This document shows, piece by piece, positions 33,386 through 43,211 of a stretch of DNA of 64,000 nt; position 1 is the first letter of the stretch, and each line of letters starts with the position of its first letter. Below the pieces are notes generated by a model that worked only from the letters and a program-made list of their open reading frames with translations, was not told where the DNA came from and searched no databases. Both the position numbers and the translations under genes were made by a program. The stretch covers positions 6,262,001 through 6,326,000 of the forward strand of contig NZ_CP151726.1 in the NCBI RefSeq assembly GCF_038443385.1, in the 5' to 3' direction. The stretch comes from Stieleria varia (GTDB taxonomy: Bacteria > Planctomycetota > Planctomycetia > Pirellulales > Pirellulaceae).

Positions 33386-35425
33386 TCACCAAATGCGGAC
33401 GCGGTCTTCGGGGGCCAAATACAGTTTATCTTCCGGTTTGATTCCGAACGCTTCGTACCATGCGTCCATGTTGCGAACGATGCCGTTGACGCGATATTCG
33501 CTGGGGCTGTGGGGGTCGACGATCAACCGTCGCAGCAACTCGGGCTTGCGATACAAGCGTCGCCAAATCTGGGACCAACCTAGGAAAAAGCGTTGATCTC
33601 CGGTCAAGCCATCGATCACAGGTGCTTCTTTGCCGTCGAGTGACAACCGATAAGCTTCGTAGGCAACACTCAGGCCACCGAGATCGCCGATATTTTCTCC
33701 CAAGGTCAACTCGCCGTTGACGAAGTTTCCTTTCTCCGGCTCGAACTTGTTGAACTGACCGACCAGTCCTTCAGCTCGACGCTCAAACTCCTTGCGGTCG
33801 TCTTCCGTCCACCACATTCGCAGGTTTCCATTACCGTCGTACTCACTGCCTTTGTCGTCAAATCCGTGGCTGATCTCGTGACCGATCACCGCGCCGATTC
33901 CGCCGTAGTTGACGGCGTCATCGGCAGCCATATTGAAAAAGGGAGGCTGCAGGATCGCCGCCGGAAACACGATCTCGTTCATCGTCGGGCTGTAGTATGC
34001 GTTGATCGTTTGTGGCGTCATGTGCCATTCATTGCGATCCACGGGTTCACCCAATCGATCGACGTCGCGTTGGTATTCAAACTCGGCGGATGCGATCAAG
34101 TGATCGGCCAGAGTGCCATCGTCGATCTGCAGCTTGCTGTAATCCTTCCACTCATCCGGATAGCCGATCTTGGTATTGAACTTGGAGAGTTTCTCCAGGG
34201 CTTGCATCTTCGTCCCATCGCCCATCCAGTCACGGGTGCGAATGCGATCAGCAAATGCACGTTTCAGGTTGTCCACCAGCTCCGTCATTCGCTGCTTGGC
34301 TTCGGGCTTGAAATGTTTTTCGACGTAGAGTTGCCCCACCAGTTCACCCAAAACTTCGCCGGTGACATCGACGCCACGTTTCCACATCGGCTGCTGTTCT
34401 GCGATACCACTGATTGCGGTCTCGTGAAAATCAAAGTGTCGTTTCTCGATGGTTTCTGTCAGCCCCGAGGCGTAGTCGTCCAAGACATGAAACGTCAGAT
34501 AGTCCTTCCACGTTTGCAGCGGTGTTTCCTCAAAGATCTTCGCCATGTCGGTGAAGAACGACGGTTGGCGGACCACGTACTTGTCACGCCCACCGACGTT
34601 TGATTGTTCCGCCAGTCGCAGCCAGTTGAGTGAGCCGAGCATCTGGTCGACTTCGGCGGCCGTGTGTGGATTGTAGGTCGCTTTGGGGTCTCGATTCTGA
34701 GTCTTGGTCCACTGGATCTGCGCGATCTGTGTTTCAAGCTCCAAGATCGCCTTGGCAGCCTTGGCAGGGGCGGGGTGATCTGCGAACGCCAACATGTCGG
34801 TGGCGTATTGGACCATTTGATCGCGCAACACCTTGTAGCGATCTTCGTCGACGATGTAGTAATCTCGATCGGGCATCGTCAATCCGGACTGAGTGACGTA
34901 GACCGTGTACGAATCACTGTCCTTGGCATCGACGGAAATGTACGGGACGACCGGGCCACCGATTCCACGTGTCCGGAGTTGCCCCATCGTTGATGACAAA
35001 TCCTCCTTCGACTCGATCTTGGAAACCGCCTCGAGCATCGGTCGAATCGGTTCGATCCCTGCTTGATTTCTTGCTTCGACGTTCAGAACGCTTTCGTACA
35101 GATCACCGACTTTCTGAGCGGCGCTGCCTTGTTCCGCATCGGATGCGGCGGCAGACTCGATCAACTCACGAACTTGCTGGCGAGTCTCGTCGTCCAGGAC
35201 GGTGAAGATCCCGTAGTTGGATTTGTCGCCGGGGATCTTGGTTTCCTCCAACCACTTTTCATTGCCGTAGAGGTAGAAATTCTCTCCCGGGGAAATGGCT
35301 TGACTGAACAAGGCTCGGTCAATCCCCGAAACCTTGTTCGTCGCCGATTCCTGGGCGTTGGCACTGATGACGGTGATACCTGAGACTGCGATGAAGAAAG
35401 CGGCCAATGCGAAAGGGATTCTCAT
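33386..35425 (-). CDS. Secreted M13-family (neprilysin-like, PepO) zinc metallopeptidase
   Basis: A 679-residue endopeptidase for oligopeptides. Started at ATG 35425; two codons upstream lies TTG 35431. A signal peptide is visible (ALAAFFIAVSGITVISANAQ). The zinc site is VIGHEISHGFDDKG (HExxH), with the third ligand Glu in LGENIGDLGGL, and the substrate-binding NAYYSPTMNEIVFPAAILQP is upstream as in the family. The helical N-terminal M13 domain occupies ~30-400. The C-terminus ends DRVRIW, the family's usual terminal Trp. It lacks the N-terminal membrane anchor of animal neprilysin, so it is probably periplasmic. Monocistronic. Confidence 0.95.
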   Translation of the reverse strand: MRIPFALAAFFIAVSGITVISANAQESATNKVSGIDRALFSQAISPGENFYLYGNEKWLEETKIPGDKSNYGIFTVLDDETRQQVRELIESAAASDAEQGSAAQKVGDLYESVLNVEARNQAGIEPIRPMLEAVSKIESKEDLSSTMGQLRTRGIGGPVVPYISVDAKDSDSYTVYVTQSGLTMPDRDYYIVDEDRYKVLRDQMVQYATDMLAFADHPAPAKAAKAILELETQIAQIQWTKTQNRDPKATYNPHTAAEVDQMLGSLNWLRLAEQSNVGGRDKYVVRQPSFFTDMAKIFEETPLQTWKDYLTFHVLDDYASGLTETIEKRHFDFHETAISGIAEQQPMWKRGVDVTGEVLGELVGQLYVEKHFKPEAKQRMTELVDNLKRAFADRIRTRDWMGDGTKMQALEKLSKFNTKIGYPDEWKDYSKLQIDDGTLADHLIASAEFEYQRDVDRLGEPVDRNEWHMTPQTINAYYSPTMNEIVFPAAILQPPFFNMAADDAVNYGGIGAVIGHEISHGFDDKGSEYDGNGNLRMWWTEDDRKEFERRAEGLVGQFNKFEPEKGNFVNGELTLGENIGDLGGLSVAYEAYRLSLDGKEAPVIDGLTGDQRFFLGWSQIWRRLYRKPELLRRLIVDPHSPSEYRVNGIVRNMDAWYEAFGIKPEDKLYLAPEDRVRIW

Positions 35426-35562
35426 GGTCAACTGGGATCGTCCGTGGGTAGAAATGGAGTGCGTTTGGAAACGGAAACGGGATTGCGCCGGCTCGGTGCA
35501 ACCCCGTTCAATCTAACGCGTTTCAACCTCATCGCCCATGGCAATTGCCGATGCTCCTGGCA

Positions 35563-38280
35563 TCAGGGTTTCTTTTTCACGCCCTTCTTTTTGGCCGTTT
35601 TCTTCTTGGTCGCCTTCTTTTTGGCGGTTTTCTTTTTCGTGGTTGCTTTTTTGGCAGCCTTCTTTTTGGTCGCCTTTTTCTTCTTTTTCGTTCCGACTTT
35701 GGCCAAGCGTTCGGCCAGCAAGTCCAACGCGGAGTTGAACGACAGGTCTTTGGGGTCCACTCCCTTGGGCAGCGATGCGTTGACGTCACCGTCGGTCACG
35801 TAAGGACCGAAGCGACCGTCCAAGATCTTCACTTCGCCTTCGTTCACCGGCGACTTTTCTTCGTACACTCGCAACGGCTCTTTCGGAGTCGCTCGGCCGC
35901 GAGTCTTGGGTTGACGCAGCAACGTGATCGCTTCGTCCAAGGTCACCTCCAACGGTGAAACACCGGCTGGCAACGAACGCGTGTCTTTCTCACATTTGAT
36001 GTACGGTCCATAGCGACCATCGAACGCTTGGATCGGTTGATCGTTGTCCGGAAAATTGCCCAAGGTCCGCGGCAATTCCAGCAGCTTGCACGCCATCTCC
36101 AACGTCAAGTCTTCGATCGCCATTCCCTTGAGCAGCGACTGATTACGTTTCTCATCGTCGTCGGGTGCACCGAGTTGAATGTACGGACCAAACCGGCCGA
36201 CCTTCACATAAATCGGTTTGCCTGTTTCGGGATGGGTTCCGATCGGCTCCTCTTCGACTTGCGCGCTTGCCAATAGCTCCATCGCCTTGACCAAATCCAT
36301 CTCGTCGGGCGGCAAGCCGTCGGGAATCGGAGCCTTGCGTTCGCCTTGCTCAAGGAACGGACCGAACTTGCCCACACGAACAAAGACTTCTTCGCGAAAC
36401 TCGGGATCGTCTTCGGGTGTCCCCAAGGAAAACTTTGCGGTCACGCGTGGATCGATCTCGTCGAGCTTCTTTTCCAAACGCGGCTTCAAGCCGATATTGT
36501 TTTTCGCATCGGAATCATCGCCGAAGTAAAACCGTTTCAGGTACTCCAGGAAACCCGTCTCGTCGCGGCTGATCGAGTCGAGGAAATCTTCCATGTCGGC
36601 GGTGAACTCGTAATCGACCAGCGGGCCGAAGTGTTCTTCCATCAATCGCGTGACGCTGAATGCACGCCATGAGGGAACGAGTGCGTTGCCCTTTTTGTAA
36701 ATGTAGTTCCGTCGCTCATCCGTGATCGTGCCAATGATCGACGCAAACGTACTGGGGCGGCCGATGCCTTTTTCCTCCAGCGTTCGAGTCAACGAGGCTT
36801 CCGTGAATCTCGCGGGCGGTTGAGTCGTGTGGCTCTTGGCCTCCATCTCTTTTGCGTCCAACGGATCCTTTTCGGAAACATTGGGCAACAAACGCTCCTT
36901 GTCCGCCAACTCGGCTTCCGGGTTATCACTGCCCTCGACGTAGGCTCGCAAGAATCCTTCGAACAGAATGCTCGTGCCTGTCGCGGTGAAAACGGCGCCG
37001 CCGCCCGAGATGGAAATGCTGCTGCGTTGCTTCGTCGCATCCGCCATCTGGCACGCAACGGTGCGTTTCCAAATCAAATCGTAAAGACGGAATTGATCCG
37101 GGTCCAACTCGCCACGGATCGATTCGGGCGTGCGGAAATTGGTGCCCGCCGGTCGGATCGCTTCGTGAGCCTCTTGCGCGTTTTTCACCTTGCCCGCGTA
37201 AACGCGAACATCGGGGTGCAAGAATTTTTCGCCATAAACCGTCCGCACCAAATTGCGTGCCGCCGAGATCGCTTCTTTGCTGAGCGTCGTGCTATCGGTA
37301 CGCATGTAAGTGATGTAGCCGTTCTCGTACAGCTTTTGCGCCGCGCCCATCGCACGTTTGGCCGTGAACCCGAGTTTTCGGTTGGCCTCTTGCTGCAGGG
37401 TGCTGGTGGTAAAGGGGGCACGGGGACGTTCGGTAAACGGTTTGACCTCGACTTTGGAAACGGTGAAATCCGTCGACTTCAGACGCGTCGCCAACTCGCT
37501 GGCCCCTTTTTCGTCCAACAGCAACAAGTCCTCACGGGTGGGCTTGCCGGTGTCTGGATCGAAATCCTTTCCGCTGGGAGCACGTTTTCCGTCCAAGCTG
37601 GACAGGGTCGCTGAGAGTGGTTCCTTGCTCCTGGTCTCAAACAGGGCTTCGATGTCCCAATACGTCGCCCGAACGAACGCGATTCGCTCACGTTCACGTT
37701 GGACGACGAGACGAACCGCAACGCTTTGGACCCGGCCGGCGGACGTGCCACTGCCGACTTTGCGCCACAGCAACTGGGACATGTCATAGCCGTACAAACG
37801 ATCCAAGATTCGTCGTGTTTCTTGGGCCCGCACCATGCCCTGGTCGATCTCGCGGGTGGTCTCCAACGCCTCCGTGATCGCTTCCTTGGTGATTTCGTGA
37901 AAAACCAAGCGGTGGACCGGCACCTTGGGCTTGAGCAGTTCATGCAGGTGCCAACTGATGGCTTCCCCCTCGCGGTCTTCGTCGGTCGCCAGATAGAGGC
38001 TGGAGGCGTCTTTGAGGGCGGCTTTCAGCTTCGCCACCTGTTTTTTCTTGTCCGTCGGGACGATGTACAACGGCTGAAACTCGTCGTCGACGTTGACGCC
38101 GAGGTACGCCCACGGCTCGTCGCGATATTTATCGGGGACGTCTTTTTTTCCCTCGGGCAAGTCACGGACGTGCCCGATGCTGGCCTCGACTTGGTAGTCC
38201 TTGCCCAAGAATTTCGAAATCGTTCGCGCTTTGGCAGGTGATTCCACGATCACCAAGCTTTTGCCCGTCGTCTTAGCCAT
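35563..38280 (-). CDS. topA: DNA topoisomerase I with Lys/Ala-rich C-terminal tail
   Basis: It relaxes negative supercoils by single-strand passage (type IA). Started at ATG 38280 (MAKTTGKSLVIVESPAKAR), giving 905 residues; a 25-codon extension upstream is not conserved. The TOPRIM domain has VIVESPAKARTISKFLG and LATDEDREGEAISWHL. The active-site Tyr is in YITYMRTDSTTLS. The C-terminus has about four non-zinc Topo_C repeats (GRFGPYIQLG, GRYGPYIKCEKD, GRFGPYVTDGD), then a ~45-residue tail of KKKAT/KKTAK units like histone H1. That tail resembles the one on the protease at 5142-6338. It probably raises DNA affinity. Confidence 0.96.
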   Translation of the reverse strand: MAKTTGKSLVIVESPAKARTISKFLGKDYQVEASIGHVRDLPEGKKDVPDKYRDEPWAYLGVNVDDEFQPLYIVPTDKKKQVAKLKAALKDASSLYLATDEDREGEAISWHLHELLKPKVPVHRLVFHEITKEAITEALETTREIDQGMVRAQETRRILDRLYGYDMSQLLWRKVGSGTSAGRVQSVAVRLVVQRERERIAFVRATYWDIEALFETRSKEPLSATLSSLDGKRAPSGKDFDPDTGKPTREDLLLLDEKGASELATRLKSTDFTVSKVEVKPFTERPRAPFTTSTLQQEANRKLGFTAKRAMGAAQKLYENGYITYMRTDSTTLSKEAISAARNLVRTVYGEKFLHPDVRVYAGKVKNAQEAHEAIRPAGTNFRTPESIRGELDPDQFRLYDLIWKRTVACQMADATKQRSSISISGGGAVFTATGTSILFEGFLRAYVEGSDNPEAELADKERLLPNVSEKDPLDAKEMEAKSHTTQPPARFTEASLTRTLEEKGIGRPSTFASIIGTITDERRNYIYKKGNALVPSWRAFSVTRLMEEHFGPLVDYEFTADMEDFLDSISRDETGFLEYLKRFYFGDDSDAKNNIGLKPRLEKKLDEIDPRVTAKFSLGTPEDDPEFREEVFVRVGKFGPFLEQGERKAPIPDGLPPDEMDLVKAMELLASAQVEEEPIGTHPETGKPIYVKVGRFGPYIQLGAPDDDEKRNQSLLKGMAIEDLTLEMACKLLELPRTLGNFPDNDQPIQAFDGRYGPYIKCEKDTRSLPAGVSPLEVTLDEAITLLRQPKTRGRATPKEPLRVYEEKSPVNEGEVKILDGRFGPYVTDGDVNASLPKGVDPKDLSFNSALDLLAERLAKVGTKKKKKATKKKAAKKATTKKKTAKKKATKKKTAKKKGVKKKP

Positions 38281-38663
38281 CAAATACGCTGTTGATTTAG
38301 AGAAATGTAAATTTAGGGGGACCGCGTCGGCTTGGTTGGATAACGAACCAGCCAAAAGTTAGCAACGCGTATTTTTGCGTCGCGGCATTTCGTCTGGTTC
38401 CTCCGAGATGAACTCCGATGGGATCAGAACCGTAAAAACTATCGGTCTGATGACGGATCTCACCTTGACCCTTGAATTCTGGCGGCGATACGCTTTCCGT
38501 TTCGTTTTCAGAGAGTTGGTCGCGACGCTCGGGTTGTCAAGACGACTGGTGCGAATTCGTCTTCCTTGGCGAGTCCCGTATCGGCCCGGCGATGCTTGTC
38601 GCGTATGCTTTCCCATCCAGCTAACATTCCCGTCCCGGATTTAACGCCGAAAGTTCGCCCGTT
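38281..38663. promoter_or_regulatory. Divergent intergenic region between topA and the PpiD-like gene
   Basis: About 380 bases between two divergent starts. It should hold both promoters. A short frame exists at 38359-38616 on the minus strand, but its Arg-rich, unstructured composition gives no support for a gene. No palindromic repeat of the families seen elsewhere is present. Confidence 0.4.
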
Positions 38664-41291
38664 ATGAGCCCTTTGGAATTATTTCGACGCAATCAGAAGG
38701 TCATGATGACCGGCCTCATTTTGCTGTCGATGTTTGCGTTTGTCGTGCTGCCCGCGATGACCAGCTACCTGCAAAAAGCCGGTCCTGGCGTCTCAGACCC
38801 TGTCCTGGCAAGCTTCAACGGCGTCGATCTGAAACGCAGCCGGATCGAAACTTTTACGCGGATGCACAACCAAACCGTGCGTTTCCTGGAGGCTTTGGCT
38901 GAAAAAACCATGGAATTGGGCGGCTCGCCGCAAGTTCCCGGATTCATGTTTGATCCCCGCAGCCAACAGATTCGCTCGCTGGGAATCAACCAACAACCAA
39001 GCGAACTGGCCAGCATTCGCACCCTGCAATTTGCCGCGCAAGCCGAAAAGCAAGGGTTCGAACTGGACGACACGGCGATCGAAAACTGGCTGATGGCCTT
39101 CACATCCGAGAAGATGACCCGCCAGCAGATCATGGGCATGTTGGCCAAAGAAACTCAAAATGGGATGGGCGAATTCCACCTCTACGACATGCTGCGAAAC
39201 CAGCTGCTGGCCCGCGTTTACGAAAACGGTGCCTCCGCGGCCCTGTCGTACGGCCAAATGCCAATCATGACGCCCGCGGAAGAATGGCAGAATTTCCTCA
39301 AATTGAACCAGCAAGCCAGCGGAGACGCCTACGGAATTCTGGTCTCGGAATATGTCGACAAAACGGACGCGAATCCGCCAGAAAGCCGGATCGTCGAAGT
39401 TTACGAGGCTGGAAAAGATTTTTATTCCAGCACCCAGTCGCCTGAGCCCGGTTTCCGAACCAGAGACAAAGCGACGATCGAATACTTGGTCGGCAACCTG
39501 CAGAAATTTGTGGATGCCGAAGTGGCCAAGTTGCCCGAGGAAGAGATTCGCGCCGAGTACGACCGCCAAGTCGCCCGGGGCGCGTTCCGTGTGCGAAAAG
39601 AAGAACCAGAGACGTCCCAACCGTCGACTGACTCGATGCCAGCAGACGCCGCTCCCGAGACGCCAGCACCGGCTAGCAACGCACCGGCTAGCAACGCACC
39701 GGCTAGCAACGCACCAGCTGAAATGAAAGAAGAGTCGGCGACGACCGAGACACCCGCTCCAGAGCCAGCGACTCCAGCTCCGGAAACACCAGCTCCGGCG
39801 CAGCCAAAGCAAGAAAAAACGGTGGAGCAGGATTCGCCGGAGGACATCGCGAAACACAAACAGCAGGTTGAGGATCTTCAGAAAATCCTTGACGATGCAG
39901 GCGATCTGGAAATGCCCGCTGAGGAAATGCCCGCTGAGGAAAAGCCCGCTCCGGAGAAACCCGCATCAGAGCCCAAGCCAGAGACACCGGAAAAACTCGA
40001 CGCACCGGAAACAAAACCAGAGTCCAAGCCTGAGACTCCTGCGGAAACGGAACCGACGAGCGAGCCAGCTACCGAGCCAGAGCCTACCACCGAGCCAGAG
40101 CCCGCTTCGGAACCAGAGCCTGCGGATCAGCCGAAGCCAGAGGGCGGTGAGCAATCCAGTTTGCAGCTCGATGACGCGGTTCAACTGGTGATGTTCCAAG
40201 ACGACGTGACTCCCGCATCAGAGACGCCCGCTGCGGACGAACCCGCCGCTGAAAACCCAGCGACAGAAAACCCAGCGACAGAAACACCCGCTGCTGATGA
40301 CGCAGCGGCTGAGTCGCCTGCTGCCGAAGAAGCAAAGCCGGAGATTCAACCGTACGAGGAAGTTCGCTTGAACGTTGCCGAAGCGCTGGTGCAAGACGAC
40401 GCCCGCGTGGCTTTGGATCGCGCCCTGACGAAGGCCAAGAAGGTGATGCGGGTCTACTTTGCCATGCAATCTCGTTACGTGATGTCCGAAGACGAGTCGA
40501 TCAAGCCTGAACGGCCCGACCTCAAGAAACTCGCTGGTGAACTCGGCCTCGAGTACGCTCCGATCGGACCTCACGATGCGGTTTCGATCGCCGACGAACC
40601 GATCTCTGATTCGTACGAAGCCGGAACTTCGTTCAATCAGCGTGGCTACCCCTACGCGGTGATGGTGTTCGGTGCCGGAAACCAGATTCCAAAATTGGAG
40701 TTGTTCAAGGCGCTTTCGACCGTCGACATTCCTCGCGGACTGAGTTACTTGAGCTGGAAAGTCGAAGAAACGGAGTCCAAGGTCCCCACGTTGGACGAAG
40801 TCCGCGACGAAGTCGTCCAGGCCGTTCGCATGGAAGACGCTCGTGAGTTGGCACGCAAGGACGCCGAAGCGTTGGCCAAACAGATCAATGAAGGCAAGTC
40901 ACTTGTCGACGTCGTTCCGGAGGACAAGAAAGACAACCTCAAGCAAAACGTGGCCCCATTCAGTTGGATGAATTCCTTCGGATTCGGACAAGCGACCCTG
41001 GGCAATGTGCCTGAACTTGATTCCGTCGGCGAAGAGTTCATGTCGGCCGTGTTCAACGCGGAGGGTGACGAAGCCGTCGTGGCTGGCAATCTGCCTCAAA
41101 ACGTCGTCTACGTCTTCCGTCGAACGGAGTTGCAGCCAGCAATACAAGACTTGCGTTCAATCTTCAAACAACCAACCGAACGCATGAAAGCGTTGTCGTT
41201 GGGAATGGAAGATCGTTACGAGTTGCGACAAGGCTTCGTCGAAATGGTCGACGAGAAGACCGGTCTCGTGATGGGCAACGAAGCCGAGTAG
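38664..41291 (+). CDS. PpiD/SurA-like periplasmic chaperone with Pro/Glu/Ala-rich insert
   Basis: An 875-residue single-pass membrane protein. An N-terminal helix (VMMTGLILLSMFAFVVLPAM) anchors a periplasmic SurA_N-type domain (~45-280: VLASFNGVDLKRSRIETF, LEDTAIENWL-like helices), as in PpiD/SurA folding factors. Residues ~315-565 are a low-complexity insert with PASNA, EMPAEE and PATETPA repeats, very acidic and Pro-rich. The C-terminal ~290 residues return to a folded region (SYLSWKVEETESKVPTLDEV, VVYVFRRTEL). No clear parvulin PPIase core was recognised. The likely role is folding of exported proteins. It is divergent from topA. Confidence 0.72.
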   Translation: MSPLELFRRNQKVMMTGLILLSMFAFVVLPAMTSYLQKAGPGVSDPVLASFNGVDLKRSRIETFTRMHNQTVRFLEALAEKTMELGGSPQVPGFMFDPRSQQIRSLGINQQPSELASIRTLQFAAQAEKQGFELDDTAIENWLMAFTSEKMTRQQIMGMLAKETQNGMGEFHLYDMLRNQLLARVYENGASAALSYGQMPIMTPAEEWQNFLKLNQQASGDAYGILVSEYVDKTDANPPESRIVEVYEAGKDFYSSTQSPEPGFRTRDKATIEYLVGNLQKFVDAEVAKLPEEEIRAEYDRQVARGAFRVRKEEPETSQPSTDSMPADAAPETPAPASNAPASNAPASNAPAEMKEESATTETPAPEPATPAPETPAPAQPKQEKTVEQDSPEDIAKHKQQVEDLQKILDDAGDLEMPAEEMPAEEKPAPEKPASEPKPETPEKLDAPETKPESKPETPAETEPTSEPATEPEPTTEPEPASEPEPADQPKPEGGEQSSLQLDDAVQLVMFQDDVTPASETPAADEPAAENPATENPATETPAADDAAAESPAAEEAKPEIQPYEEVRLNVAEALVQDDARVALDRALTKAKKVMRVYFAMQSRYVMSEDESIKPERPDLKKLAGELGLEYAPIGPHDAVSIADEPISDSYEAGTSFNQRGYPYAVMVFGAGNQIPKLELFKALSTVDIPRGLSYLSWKVEETESKVPTLDEVRDEVVQAVRMEDARELARKDAEALAKQINEGKSLVDVVPEDKKDNLKQNVAPFSWMNSFGFGQATLGNVPELDSVGEEFMSAVFNAEGDEAVVAGNLPQNVVYVFRRTELQPAIQDLRSIFKQPTERMKALSLGMEDRYELRQGFVEMVDEKTGLVMGNEAE

Positions 41292-41308
41292 ACGTACGCT
41301 AGACCGAT

Positions 41309-41347
41309 CATTCATCAGCCGGCACGCGATAGCGTCCCGCTGGGTTC
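41309..41347. repeat. Half copy of the GATAGCGTCCGG palindrome
   Basis: TTCATCAGCCGGCACGCGAT followed by AGCGTCCCG matches one arm of the 11726-11808 element; the second arm is missing. It lies downstream of the PpiD-like gene. Confidence 0.65.
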
Positions 41348-41371
41348 TTGGTTTCGAGTAAATCAGCAGTC

Positions 41372-41422
41372 TCCGCAGTTGGGGGAGGTCGGATCGAGCG
41401 AAGCAAGATCCGGAAGGGGGCC
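41372..41422. repeat. GGATCGAGCGAAGCAAGATCC repeat next to MITE D
   Basis: GGGGGAGGTCGGATCGAGCG followed by AAGCAAGATCCGG contains a short CGGATC/GATCCG stem. Similar stretches lie immediately before MITE copies at 43168-43206 and 59201-59256, so it may belong to the same composite element. Confidence 0.65.
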
Positions 41423-41426
41423 TACG

Positions 41427-41604
41427 CTGGACTGCTCAAAGACGCACCTAGTGGCCCCCAGTGAGCCTCAGGCGCTAGCCGTGGGCCTGAGGCGGATGGT
41501 GGTGCCGGCCCACGGCTAGCGCCTGAGGCTCACTTTGATTGCGATGCATGGAACGAAAACATGGACTGAAGAAACAATGTCAACGCCAAATTTTGAACAG
41601 CCCA
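41427..41604 (+). mobile_element. MITE-like element, copy D, with internal deletion
   Basis: The left end is CTGGACTGCTCAAAG, after which the usual TTTGGGGTTG part and the following ~50 bases are missing. The hairpin (41460-41535) and the internal GATTGCGATGCATGGAACG segment are intact, and the right end is CCAAATTTTGAACAGCCC. It lies between two genes on the same strand (PpiD-like and PQQ protein). With repeats at 41309, 41372 and 41649 it fills most of the gap from 41292 to 41877. Confidence 0.75.
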
Positions 41605-41648
41605 TCGCAAGCCACGGTTCGGAATTGGCATGACGTATGACTGGGCAC

Positions 41649-41702
41649 GCTATCGACTTGGAAAGTCGAGCGACGATTGTTGTTCGACTTTCCAAGTCGA
41701 AA
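41649..41702. repeat. CGACTTGGAAAGTCG palindrome, full copy
   Basis: Two complementary 16-base arms lie at 41654-41669 and 41684-41699 around GCGACGATTGTTGT. This copy differs from that at 31308-31353 by one base in the loop. Confidence 0.8.
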
Positions 41703-41877
41703 ACGAACACCACCATCCGCCCAAACACAAGTCATCTGCCCTGTGCCGTGCCCCGTTTCTGACACCTCCCCAATGACGCATGCGGAAGGTCGAGGCAGAG
41801 CCCTTTCCACGGCGCTACAATCATCGGCTGATTCCGGAAATGAATGATTCATCACTCCTGCCCGCCGAGAACTCGCC

Positions 41878-43131
41878 ATGGTTCGCCGCCCTCTCCCATC
41901 TCTTGCCGCCGTCGTTGCTGCATTGATCCTTTGCCCATTGATGCCCACCAGCGCGGAATCTCCGGACTGGAATCAATGGCGTGGCCCCAACCGTGACGCT
42001 CAACTCACCGGCGCGGCTTGGCCTGAAAAACTCAGCGGCAAGCTGGAGCTGGTTTGGGAGCAACCGCACTCGCCGAGCTACAGCGGCCCGATAATCTGTG
42101 GTGATCTGGTTTTTACGACTGAGACCGTCGACAAAAAGCTAGAACGCGTCACCGCCTACCGGCTCACTTCTGGTGAAAAGGTCTGGTCGGTCCAGTGGGA
42201 AGGAGCCATGGCGGTTCCGTTTTTCGCGGCAAAGAACGGTGATTGGATTCGCTCGACCCCGATTTGTGATGGCTCAAACCTCCTGGTGCTCGGCATGCGG
42301 GACGTGCTGGTTTCGCTCGATCCTCCAACGGGCAACGAACATTGGCGAGTTGATTTTCATAAAGAAATCGGCACTCCCATTCCATCATTTGGTGCCGTCT
42401 GCTCGCCGATCATCGATGGCGATTTTGCGTTCGTTCAGACCGGTGGTGCATTGGTCAAGGTCCGTCTATCGGATGGCGAGGTGATTTGGCAATCGTTGGA
42501 GCAGGGCGGCGGAATGTCGACCAATGGTGCGTTTTCCAGTCCCGTGATCGCAACGCTCTCGGGTGTCCGTCAGTTGGTGGTTCAAACCCGAACCGACCTG
42601 TGTGGCGTTTCGATCGACGATGGTTCGGTGCTCTGGAAGGAACCGATCGAAGCATTCAGGGGAATGAACATTCTGACCCCGCTCGTGCTCGGTGACCGCA
42701 TCTTCACCGCGGCCCACAGCGGTCGCTCCCAGATGTTTTCCGTGTCGCGTTCCGATGATGGTACCTGGTCGATTCGAGAATTGTGGCAACAGAAAACACA
42801 AGGCTATATGTCGTCGCCGGTCGTGATCGGTGACACCATTTACCTGCACCAAAAAAGTGAGCGGTTCAGCGCTCTGTCGGTTTCTGATGGCTCGATTCTG
42901 TGGACGACTCCGCCCACGGGCAGCTATTGGAGTATGGTCGCCGCGGGCGACAAAATTCTGGCGCTGACCAACGACGGCGATCTAGTGCTGATCCAAGCCG
43001 ACGAAGGAAAGTACAACGAGATCGATCGCCAAAAGGTTGCTAACGACTCGTGGGCGCACTTGGCGATCCAAGACGAAATGGTCATCGTCCGTGACCTCGC
43101 ATCGCTCAAGGTATTTCGCTGGTCGAAATAG
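41878..43131 (+). CDS. Secreted PQQ-like beta-propeller protein
   Basis: A 417-residue protein with a signal peptide (LAAVVAALILCPLMPTSA) followed by the planctomycete hallmark WNQWRGPNRD. The rest is an eight-blade PQQ/BamB-type propeller, with blades marked by phrases such as RLTSGEKVWSVQWE, VKVRLSDGEVIWQS, VSIDDGSVLWKE and LSVSDGSILWTT. In BamB such propellers scaffold outer-membrane assembly; in dehydrogenases they bind PQQ. No dehydrogenase metal site is visible, so a scaffold or binding role is likelier. It is monocistronic. Confidence 0.85.
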   Translation: MVRRPLPSLAAVVAALILCPLMPTSAESPDWNQWRGPNRDAQLTGAAWPEKLSGKLELVWEQPHSPSYSGPIICGDLVFTTETVDKKLERVTAYRLTSGEKVWSVQWEGAMAVPFFAAKNGDWIRSTPICDGSNLLVLGMRDVLVSLDPPTGNEHWRVDFHKEIGTPIPSFGAVCSPIIDGDFAFVQTGGALVKVRLSDGEVIWQSLEQGGGMSTNGAFSSPVIATLSGVRQLVVQTRTDLCGVSIDDGSVLWKEPIEAFRGMNILTPLVLGDRIFTAAHSGRSQMFSVSRSDDGTWSIRELWQQKTQGYMSSPVVIGDTIYLHQKSERFSALSVSDGSILWTTPPTGSYWSMVAAGDKILALTNDGDLVLIQADEGKYNEIDRQKVANDSWAHLAIQDEMVIVRDLASLKVFRWSK

Positions 43132-43167
43132 TTGTCGCGGGTAGCGAATCAGTCCCGGCGAAGCTGG

Positions 43168-43206
43168 GCGAAGTCGGATCGAGCGAAGCAAGATCCGGAA
43201 GGGAGC
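43168..43206. repeat. GGATCGAGCGAAGCAAGATCC repeat next to MITE E
   Basis: GTCGGATCGAGCGAAGCAAG followed by ATCCGGAAGGGAGCC directly precedes the left end of MITE copy E, the same arrangement as at copies D and F. Confidence 0.65.
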
Positions 43207-43211
43207 CTACA

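Noticed and set aside
38359..38616. 85-codon minus-strand frame between topA and the PpiD-like gene
   Set aside because: Arg-rich, unstructured, and located in a divergent promoter region.
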